This document shows positions 61,656 to 64,000 of a stretch of 64,000 nucleotides of DNA, piece after piece. This DNA comes from Arbacia lixula (taxonomy: Eukaryota; Echinodermata; Echinoidea; Arbacioida; Arbaciidae): the NCBI GenBank assembly GCA_963669155.1, contig OZ022589.1, positions 11,203,465 to 11,267,464 on the forward strand, given 5' to 3'. Positions within the stretch are counted from its first letter, which is position 1. The number at the start of each line of letters is the position of its first letter. The translations under genes were made by a program, and so were the position numbers. The notes beneath the pieces are model-generated. The model did not search any database. It worked only from the letters and a program-made list of their open reading frames with translations, and was not told the DNA's origin.

Positions 61656-62738
61656 AGCGCTTTCTTTCTCTTCCCCTTTCTCCTTTTCTCTCATGCATTG
61701 TCTTTCTCTTTAACACACTCATACATACACACAAACACTGTCCATATAAGCCATATTCAATTGACTCCATGTATTCAGCTCAGTACAGCTATCAAACATC
61801 AAATCGATAATATTTTGAATGCAGGGCAAAGTTTATCAAAAAATCGCACACACAAGCATAGCACACATGTATACCATTTCCATTACTTAAACAAATATGA
61901 GTGCAAAACAATCATTCATTACAAGGATTTTTGTAATGCTATCATAATTTTAATGCAAAGCAAATGTTTGCATTAAAAAGAACAGCTCATACAATGTGAA
62001 CACCACATACTACAAACAAAGCTTTCTCAATTACATCTATTTCTTTTAATGTTCCATTTCTTTTTACCATCAGATAACAAAAAAGACATTTACAGCTCAG
62101 CGCTATACATGTACACATTGTATGTGTTTAGTACATGGTGTATGCTTACAGATGTAATCTTAAAACAATTCATTTTTAACATAAACTTTCACATAATTTA
62201 TATGGCATATCCAGTAACATGACACTTGACTTTGTCTGATTTTACCTTCTGTTCAATCAAACTTTAAAAATATGGAAATGATTATTGTTTAAGCAATAAA
62301 AGCAAGAAGATATTTCATTCATCATTGTAAGTTTTAATATTTTGCTCTCAACATTTGCTCACATTTTGGCATAGATACATACAAACCATATAGATTGCAA
62401 GAAGAACTTGCTCCTGCATTGTAAGAGTTAAGACGGTTTAACCAGGGAGGTGGTAGTTGAGACACGTCCCTGGTTTAACAACCTGTTGAACATTCTGTCC
62501 ATAGCTTAACACTCACCACATAAAAGACATCATGAACAAGAATCCCTCACTCCTTCCCGTTGGTAGTATATAATCTCACAATTCCAAACATTCAATGCAT
62601 GCAGGCTTATAATCCACTATAGTGCATGATGATTCAAGAAGATATGGGCTGAAATTCCACAATGAATCAATACTGTATCAGACAAGATGAAATTAATCCA
62701 TACAACAACATCCCATTAGCTTACACTGGAGAAGCCAT
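15836..62738 (-). CDS. cobl: Cordon-bleu (COBL) family actin regulator, multi-exon gene
   Basis: Thirteen exons join in one frame of 5283 bases (about 1760 residues); the first and last are tentative. The Cobl ubiquitin-like region is encoded at 45902-54707, with [20 protein letters not shown] and [10 protein letters not shown]...[20 protein letters not shown] basic patch [15 protein letters not shown] follows, equivalent to the vertebrate KKKKFLGFFKVNKR segment. Then come two KRRAPPPP-type motifs and a long low-complexity tail. In vertebrates COBL nucleates actin through WH2 domains and binds syndapin-type SH3 proteins through KRAP motifs, shaping dendrites and microvilli. Here WH2 segments are weak. 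Length exceeds human COBL (about 1260). Successive tail introns are phase 1. The gene runs towards NOM1. The family call is strong, but the actin activity is inferred. Confidence 0.9.
16022..16230 (-). other. Possible LINE 3'-end relic
   Basis: A minus-strand frame reads [20 protein letters not shown] and then a Lys/Leu-rich stretch. It recalls the GPKLWNSLP...FKKKLK tail common at the C-terminus of non-LTR retrotransposon proteins. It is short and unsupported by other parts. A good donor-like AAG|GTAAGC near 15956 also lies here, so a hidden cobl exon cannot be excluded. Confidence 0.22.
17855..17910. repeat. G-run cluster on the plus strand
   Basis: Several runs of 7-15 G are separated by single A or T. 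The pattern could form G-quadruplexes in the plus strand; the cobl transcript would carry the C-rich complement. Confidence 0.85.
19450..19608. mobile_element. MITE-A foldback, copy 2
   Basis: Inverted ends GGTCCTGTTGCATAAAACTT and AAGTTTTATGCAACAGGCCC with nested ACCATTATGGTGAC/AGTTACCATCAATGGT pairing. Same family as the copy at 1117. Confidence 0.87.
19680..19823. mobile_element. MITE-B foldback element
   Basis: GGGCCCCGTCCTATAAA at the left and TTTATGAGACAGGGCCC at the right are inverted repeats around TTGCAATTGATC/ATCAATTG-type inner arms. Related fragments lie at about 42015-42144 and 44783-44851, sharing ATCTCTAATGTACAG. Confidence 0.75.
21647..23328 (-). CDS. cobl: cobl long exon: Gln/Met-rich tract and proline repeats
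   Basis: Acceptor TTTTGCAG precedes 23328; donor TCG|GTAAGT after 21647. Enters with two bases, leaves in phase 0. Order: [20 protein letters not shown]; Val/Glu/Lys-rich acidic region; a Gln/Met-rich tract (near 22670-22900); Met/Pro/Tyr-rich [32 protein letters not shown] (near 22328-22378), a possible divergent WH2; three tandem PPPPSVST-type repeats (21930-22015); and a basic [20 protein letters not shown] end. Strongly coding in composition, with the only long frame on this strand. The Gln-rich part may form a coiled coil. Confidence 0.92.
23329..24746 (-). other. cobl intron
   Basis: About 1.4 kb of AT-rich sequence; nothing recognised beyond the splice sites. Confidence 0.6.
24747..26354 (-). 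CDS. cobl: cobl long exon: basic/proline motifs and WH2-like segment
   Basis: A branch-like TTTCACTAAC and acceptor CTCCTACCAG precede 26354; donor AAG|GTCAGC after 24747. 1608 bases, phase 1 at both ends. Contains [24 protein letters not shown] (near 25908-25936, KRAP-like), a WH2-like [19 protein letters not shown] (about residue 820, near 25818-25880) and [23 protein letters not shown] and VPAQRTKK blocks follow, then a long acidic Ser/Glu tail. The WH2 reading rests on an amphipathic helix followed by a VKKT in place of LKKT, and it lacks the usual Leu-Leu/Ile pattern. A second acceptor about 25 bases in is possible. Confidence 0.9.
26355..28845 (-). other. cobl intron
   Basis: About 2.5 kb, AT-rich. 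No mobile element, array or further exon recognised. Confidence 0.6.
28846..29064 (-). CDS. cobl: cobl exon: acidic segment, symmetric phase 1
   Basis: Acceptor CCGTTCTTAG precedes 29064; donor GAAG|GTAAGT after 28846. 219 bases, phase 1 at both ends, encoding [20 protein letters not shown] and further Glu/Asp/Ser-rich sequence, ending DDTIE. No domain recognised; probably disordered. Confidence 0.88.
30886..31196 (+). repeat. ACT/TAC trinucleotide microsatellite
   Basis: About 300 bases of ACT/CTA triplets, with a long perfect run near 31124-31176 and degenerate flanks. Threonine/Leu/Tyr frames through it are repeat artefacts. Confidence 0.95.
32130..32465 (+). repeat. CT-rich tract with a pure CT run
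   Basis: Pyrimidine-rich throughout, with (CTGT) units and a ~45-base perfect CT run near 32389-32430. Confidence 0.92.
33593..33768. repeat. 49-bp minisatellite, four copies, adjoining a cobl splice donor
   Basis: AAATGAACACA-type blocks start at 33601, 33650, 33698 and 33747, with TCACTGCATTCCAT between them. The last copy ends within about 15 bases of the donor of the 99-bp exon. Confidence 0.8.
33769..33867 (-). CDS. cobl: cobl small symmetric exon (99 bp)
   Basis: Acceptor CTACCTCCCCACAG precedes 33867; consensus donor GTAAGT after 33769. Phase 1 at both ends and 32 complete codons: [20 protein letters not shown] then [12 protein letters not shown]. Signals and phase are excellent for so short a stretch. 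It is flanked on the acceptor side by a GGT/ACC microsatellite and on the donor side by a 49-bp minisatellite. Being a multiple of three, it could be skipped without changing frame. Confidence 0.75.
33905..34160 (+). repeat. GGT/GGTAGT microsatellite
   Basis: Degenerate GGT-GGT-AGT triplets over about 250 bases. On the cobl strand they read ACC/ACT and lie 40-290 bases upstream of the 99-bp exon acceptor. Val- or Thr-only frames are artefacts. Confidence 0.95.
35280..35437. repeat. Two tandem copies of a ~75-bp small palindrome
   Basis: CACTCAGTCCCATGGGCATG...GCTTGGTACTGAGAGGG is repeated at once as GCTCAGTCCCATAG...GCTTGGTATTGAAAGGG. CTCAGT/ACTGAG at the ends pair. A diverged third copy is near 47951-48014. 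Confidence 0.6.
36625..36735. mobile_element. MITE-D foldback element, copy 2
   Basis: Diverged copy: the AGTCATGAAAACTGACTAAG arm and the TTTCATGAATATGGCACCAG end match the family at 9933. The inverted repeat is imperfect. Confidence 0.65.
36923..37081. mobile_element. MITE-A foldback, copy 3
   Basis: GGGCCCTGTTGCATAAAACT and AGTTTTATGCAACAGGGCCC termini are exact inverted repeats of 20 bases. It is only about 120 bases from the donor of the 37204-37443 cobl exon. Confidence 0.9.
37204..37443 (-). CDS. cobl: cobl exon: Pro-rich, symmetric phase 1
   Basis: The likely acceptor is CTGCACCACCAG before 37443, with a C-rich tract; the donor CAG|GTGAGA follows 37204. 240 bases, phase 1 at both ends. 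It encodes [20 protein letters not shown], a [13 protein letters not shown] run and a Gly/Val/Glu end. A long open frame also continues a little upstream, so the 5' boundary is slightly uncertain. The proline run could be a profilin or SH3 ligand, by composition only. Confidence 0.78.
37484..37556. repeat. 33-bp tandem duplication
   Basis: AAAGTGGTTTCAATATTGAA then TAAGAATATGCTC occurs twice in a row, just upstream (on the minus strand) of the acceptor of the 37443 exon. Confidence 0.85.
37557..38657 (-). other. cobl intron
   Basis: AT-rich; nothing recognised. The intron at 39286-40069 is similarly featureless. Confidence 0.6.
38658..39285 (-). CDS. cobl: cobl exon: two KRRAPPPP-type motifs
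   Basis: Acceptor TTTCTGCAG precedes 39285; donor AAG|GTAATG after 38658. Opens [33 protein letters not shown] (about residue 314, near 39097-39132) and [11 protein letters not shown] (about residue 359, near 38971-39005) resemble the KRAP motifs by which vertebrate COBL binds syndapin and related SH3 proteins. The rest is Pro/Ala/Val/Glu-rich and ends in a Val-Asp run. Starts phase 0, ends phase 1. Confidence 0.92.
40070..40152 (-). CDS. cobl: cobl exon: Pro/Glu linker and basic patch
   Basis: Acceptor CCTTTTTCAG precedes 40152; donor AAG|GTATGT after 40070. It encodes [20 protein letters not shown] then GRKSKKK. Vertebrate COBL has an equivalent Lys-rich KKKFLGFFKVNKR block directly after the Cobl domain, so position and character agree. 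Confidence 0.9.
42476..42615. mobile_element. MITE-A foldback, copy 4
   Basis: Termini GGCCCCGTTGCATAAAACTT and AAGGTTTATGCAACAGGGCC. Same inner CAACAGCCAATCAAATTCAA block as the other copies. Confidence 0.88.
42952..43118. mobile_element. Element G, one-armed copy
   Basis: Has the CAGCTCAAAGGAATCAGCAT entry, a purine-rich GGAAGGAGCTGCAGTTTTGA segment and TTTTGTCCAGTTCAGCATGA, but no complete return arm. Confidence 0.65.
43530..43955. repeat. Direct duplication of ~150 bp
   Basis: CACAAAGGTCTATAAAATGT, CAATTCCATTTCCAGAACTA and TTTTGCTGAATAGCACT recur in order at about 43530-43690 and 43801-43955. The copies are separated by a CT/C-run/CA spacer. Confidence 0.8.
43955..44085 (+). repeat. CT microsatellite
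   Basis: CCCTCCCC lead-in followed by a perfect CT run of about 40 bases and TTTCTC variants. Confidence 0.93.
44876..45361. mobile_element. TIR element I, copy 1
   Basis: The left end TTAATCCCATTCATATAC and the right end GTTATATGAACGGGGCTATT are imperfect inverted repeats around a ~480-bp interior with CGCAATATTGCG-like motifs. The right 50 bases match, in reverse, the left end of a second copy at 59100. Confidence 0.7.
45745..45842 (+). repeat. CT microsatellite beside a cobl donor
   Basis: TTCTCTCTTGCTCTCTCTCT and a pure CT run of about 40 bases end about 60 bases from the donor after 45902. Confidence 0.93.
45902..46130 (-). CDS. cobl: cobl exon: Cobl domain, second ubiquitin-like half
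   Basis: Acceptor GGTCCCTCAG precedes the CAAACGG start; donor GGC|GTAAGT after 45902. It encodes [40 protein letters not shown] and [19 protein letters not shown], matching SVRLVVNYL...SKSLNELGIKELYAWDNRR of COBL. The exon lies only ~60 bases from a long CT microsatellite on its downstream (intron) side. Confidence 0.95.
47136..47535 (+). repeat. Purine-rich GA/GAAA/GGGA tract
   Basis: About 400 bases almost wholly A and G on the plus strand, with partly repeated AACAGGAGAGAGCAAGGG blocks near 47308 and 47398. Open frames of Glu/Lys/Arg or Ser/Phe/Leu across it are artefacts. Confidence 0.9.
48154..48667. mobile_element. TIR element H, AGCTCG/CTAGCT-rich
   Basis: The left AGGTGTGTCTTCTTTAGC...AAATAGCGAGCTAG and the right AGCTCGCTATTTTG...GCTAATGAAGACGCACCT are inverted repeats of about 40 bases. 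CTAATGAAGACGC also recurs inside at about 48443 and 48568. About 514 bp, unusually rich in CpG and AGCT for this window, with no transposase frame. Confidence 0.78.
50206..50436. mobile_element. Foldback element G, copy 2
   Basis: ACACTGCAGCTCAAAAGAAT and ATTCCTTTGAGCTGTAGTGT are the inverted ends. The arms pair through GGGAAAGGGAAG, the CGCAATTTAAAACCGCGG/CCACGGTTTTAAACTGCGG segment and GTCCAGTTCAGCATGAAAC. Nearly complete hairpin of about 230 bp. Confidence 0.9.
50897..51019 (-). CDS. cobl: cobl exon: Cobl domain, middle
   Basis: Acceptor TTCCACTAG precedes 51019; donor GAG|GTGAGC after 50897. It is 41 codons, phase 0 at both ends: [20 protein letters not shown] and a Lys-rich [11 protein letters not shown] end. 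This corresponds to [20 protein letters not shown] plus the linker in vertebrate COBL. Confidence 0.93.
51160..51597. repeat. Three tandem copies of a ~150-bp AT-rich unit
   Basis: AACAGCATCATCAA starts at 51169, 51311 and 51471. ATTAGCTATTAGCTATCATA, TGATAACAATGAA and ATACATGTATCTACTG recur with it. The cobl intron 51020-52720 also has an AT-repeat tract at 52060-52190. Confidence 0.85.
52721..52826 (-). CDS. cobl: cobl exon: Cobl domain helix
   Basis: Acceptor TTCTAG precedes 52826; donor CAG|GTACCC after 52721. It encodes [20 protein letters not shown] then [15 protein letters not shown]. The MMDLLV...NKLNPTGHV string is the most recognisable part of the Cobl domain (MMDLLVELCLQNHLNPSHH in human COBL). 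Confidence 0.95.
52975..53210. mobile_element. Foldback element G, copy 3
   Basis: ACACTACAGCTGAAAGGAAT and ATTCCTTTGAGCTGTAGTGT ends with the same GGGAAAGGG and TTTTGTCCAGTTCAGCATGA arms as the other copies. Confidence 0.92.
53935..54015 (+). repeat. G-rich tract with a long G-run
   Basis: GGGAGGGAGAGGGAGGG followed by a run of about 17 G and GAGAGAGG. Quadruplex-capable on the plus strand. Confidence 0.85.
54098..54460. mobile_element. Foldback element F, copy 2
   Basis: AAGGGAATGCACTGTACTGG...CCAGTACTCCATTTAACG ends, with the CAATCTTCTTGCCAATGGTC arm and its complement. It ends about 17 bases from the donor of the 54477 cobl exon. Confidence 0.88.
54477..54707 (-). CDS. cobl: cobl exon: Pro/Ser linker and first strand of Cobl domain
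   Basis: Acceptor CTCCGCAG precedes 54707; donor CACA|GTGAGT after 54477. It encodes a Pro/Ser/Gly linker, then [18 protein letters not shown]. This matches the hairpin that begins the Cobl ubiquitin fold in vertebrates, where it is followed by MDLLV. It starts with one base and ends with two of split codons, fitting its neighbours. Confidence 0.88.
55171..55196 (+). repeat. Long C homopolymer
   Basis: A run of about 25 C interrupted by nothing I can see. Confidence 0.9.
56896..57105. mobile_element. Foldback element G, copy 4
   Basis: ACTACAGCTCAAAGGAATTG and CAATTCCTTTGAGCTGTAGT ends; the left arm is slightly shortened. Inner GTTTTAAACCGTGG and CCGCGGTTTTAAAC pair. Confidence 0.9.
58195..58262 (+). 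repeat. GA microsatellite with a G-run
   Basis: GAGAGAGAAAGAGAAAGAG passing into a run of about 10 G. Confidence 0.9.
58432..58535 (+). repeat. CT microsatellite
   Basis: A nearly perfect CT run of about 65 bases with CCCTCTC lead-in. Confidence 0.95.
59100..59540. mobile_element. TIR element I, copy 2 (inverted, diverged)
   Basis: AGCCCTGTTCATATTCCATA then ATCATGATAATACCGCTA matches the reverse complement of the right end of copy 1. CCGCAATATTGCAG and GCTATTTTTTGGATGTAGC inner motifs also recur. The far end is only roughly placed. Confidence 0.6.
59795..60525 (+). repeat. 96/86-bp minisatellite, eight copies
   Basis: Units carry GTTAACTCTTTATGCACCAT, GAGGCATTTTTGCACTGG, ACACACCACTCCTATAGGGC and GGAGTCTGGCAGAGAAGGA. 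CATTGAG starts at 59814, 59910, 60002, 60088, 60184, 60270, 60366 and (as CATTGCG) 60462, so steps are 96, 92, 86, 96, 86, 96, 96. The short units lack about ten bases around CATACTGTAA. Confidence 0.93.
60526..61554. other. Unassigned sequence within the cobl 5' intron
   Basis: About 1 kb without recognised gene or repeat. Confidence 0.5.
61555..61690 (+). repeat. CT microsatellite
   Basis: TTTCTC units passing into a CT run of about 40 bases. Confidence 0.93.
62725..62738 (-). CDS. cobl: Candidate first coding exon of cobl (Met-Ala-Ser-Pro plus split Val)
   Basis: ATGGCTTCTCCAGT is followed by GTAAGC (62724-62719), a good donor. It leaves two bases, the phase needed by the next exon, giving [14 protein letters not shown]. 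The next exon has no usable ATG of its own, so a start must lie upstream. Evidence is limited to donor quality and phase, so another start exon here or beyond the window is quite possible. Confidence 0.38.
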
Positions 62739-62935
62739 AGAGATGTAATATGAGTGGCAGGGAGACACAGCTAGATAACTATCGATGTGTGGGGGATTCG
62801 GCGATGTGTGTTTGAGTGAGTGTGTCTGTGTTCGATATACGCCCCAATTACTAACAAAACACAGACTGAGGGGCCCTCTGCATAGACAAATGTATGTATT
62901 GGATATGCCGGCTCTATTGTTTGGCAGTTCCAGTG

Positions 62936-63076
62936 AAGAGAGAGAAAGAGAGAGGGAGAAACAGAAAGGAATGGGCACTGTTAGCAGAGCTGACAGAATG
63001 ACAGAGATAGAGACAGGTCATTGAAGAGAGGAAAAGGGAAAGAGAGAGTGAGAGAGAGAGATACATGGAGAGAGAA

Positions 63077-63120
<44 letters not shown>

Positions 63121-63237
63121 GAATGTGGCTAGAAATATAGTGAGATTGACAGACAGAGAATCAGAAACAAAAACAGACCAACACTGATAGCAATGATGGT
63201 ATTAAGAGGGAGAAAGAGAGAGACAGAGACAGAGATG

Positions 63238-63271
<34 letters not shown>

Positions 63272-63310
63272 TGAGAGAGAGAGAGAGAGAGGGGGGTGAG
63301 GGGAAGAAAG
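62936..63310 (+). repeat. GA-rich microsatellite region
   Basis: Several GA runs (the longest about 35 bases near 63080-63115), AGACAGAGACAGAG variants and short G-runs. It lies immediately 5' of the candidate cobl start exon on the minus strand, where it reads as CT. Confidence 0.92.
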
Positions 63311-63514
63311 AAAGAGATATATAGAAACAGATAGGCAATGACAGCAAGAATGATCCTGATAGAGAAAATAATGAGACAGAGACAGGGAGAGAGGAACACA
63401 CAGACAGACTGTCAGAGAGCAGACTTGACAGGCCGACACCTATTGATTTAACATCCGTGTTCACAATTATTTTTACAGCATTTCTGATGCAGATCATAGT
63501 ATAAAGTGTGTCTT

Positions 63515-63715
63515 AAAGGGAATATACTGTACTGGGAAGACAAAAAGCCTTGAAAAAGGTGATTGTGAGCAATCTTCTTGCCAATGGTCTTAAAGTCTTG
63601 TATTGTCCATTTTAGAAACTTGCCAAAAGTTATTTGCCCTCATATGATCTAGATTTGGAGTAATTAGTGATTAAATCACAAATTCTTAAAATGTGTGGCC
63701 CGAACAACATGAGGA
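63515..63715. mobile_element. Element F, one arm only, followed by unrelated sequence
   Basis: AAAGGGAATATACTGTACTG to GGCCCGAACAA matches the left arm of F. At about 63716 the similarity stops. The remaining ~285 bases (starting AGACCGTTTTCGTAATGTAT) are GC-richer and contain a short frame MSSTSTGTLHGMTVKQIQDI. This may be the end of a larger DNA transposon inserted into F, but that is only a guess. Confidence 0.5.
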
Positions 63716-64000
63716 ATAGACCGTTTTCGTAATGTATGCAAAATGACGTCATTCATAGTTACTGTTGCTACCTCGGTCAAGCTTAGCGATCCTCGGCATC
63801 TTGTCCGCATATCGCTGCGTGCGAATCTAGCGGGTGTCCCGATGTTTTCGTTTTATTTTCAGTCTTATTTTACCTGAAAGAGCGTTTTTTTTTATGAGAG
63901 GGAATTCTGTGATGTCATCGACATCGACAGGAACTCTTCACGGCATGACTGTCAAGCAGATCCAGGATATTTTTGAAGGATAAGGGTGTTTCTACCACCG

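Larger units (their letters stand above)
54708..62724 (-). other. cobl first intron (if the start exon call is right)
   Basis: 8 kb. Contains TGTGAC hexamer repeats (54820-54890), a C-run at 55171-55196, element G copy 4, CT/GA microsatellites, element I copy 2 and the 96/86-bp minisatellite. The GC-richer segment at 57300-58000 could be a promoter or 5' UTR exon, but I found no phase-compatible donor there. Confidence 0.4.

Noticed and set aside
62435-62479. Short hairpin GGTTTAACCAGGGA...TCCCTGGTTTAAC considered as a microRNA precursor
   Set aside because: The stem is only about 13 bases with a mismatch and an 18-base loop, too short for a precursor.
1-64000. Search for retrovirus-like, LTR or Polinton remnants
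   Set aside because: No paired long terminal repeats and no recognisable capsid, reverse transcriptase, integrase or envelope region were seen, apart from a weak LINE-like tail at 16.0-16.2 kb.

Overview
The window looks like nuclear DNA of an invertebrate deuterostome, most likely an echinoderm and perhaps a sea urchin. It is AT-rich, with small exons in kilobase introns, many CT/GA/GT microsatellites, long G or C runs, and many short palindromic (foldback/MITE-like) elements. The organism call is inference from genome style and gene content; no species marker is present.

Two convergent protein genes explain the coding signal. On the plus strand, about 697-6966, lie the last five exons of a NOM1/Sgd1-type nucleolar protein gene: the tryptophan-rich linker, the MA3 domain and the C-terminal tail. 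Its 5' part, with the MIF4G domain, lies before the window. On the minus strand, about 62738 down to 15836, lies a cordon-bleu (COBL) family actin-regulator gene of 11 well-supported coding exons plus a tentative first and a tentative last exon. All splice phases agree, and the joined exons give one open frame of about 1760 codons. It encodes the ubiquitin-like Cobl domain, a Lys/Arg-rich basic patch, two KRRAPPPP-type proline motifs and a very long acidic/proline-rich tail with weak WH2-like segments and a Gln/Met-rich tract.

Layout: 1-6966 NOM1 exons, with a nested pair of transposable elements in one intron and a remarkable tandem array in the next. 6967-15835 holds the NOM1 3' UTR, which contains extra copies of the gene's own C-terminal coding sequence, then foldback elements and an AT-rich stretch that may be cobl 3' UTR. 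15836-40152 holds the cobl tail exons, 45902-54707 the Cobl-domain exons, and 54708-64000 the 5' intron, a candidate start exon and repeats.

The most unusual signal is in NOM1. A roughly 200-bp unit containing the last ~30 coding bases of an exon plus its 5' splice site is repeated about nine more times through the following intron, giving a ladder of decoy donors. The end of the terminal exon is likewise found twice more in the 3' UTR. A second notable feature is a run of phase-1 cobl exons, including a 99-bp exon squeezed between two repeats. I saw no convincing retrovirus, LTR element, Polinton, CRISPR array, rRNA gene or canonical tRNA gene.
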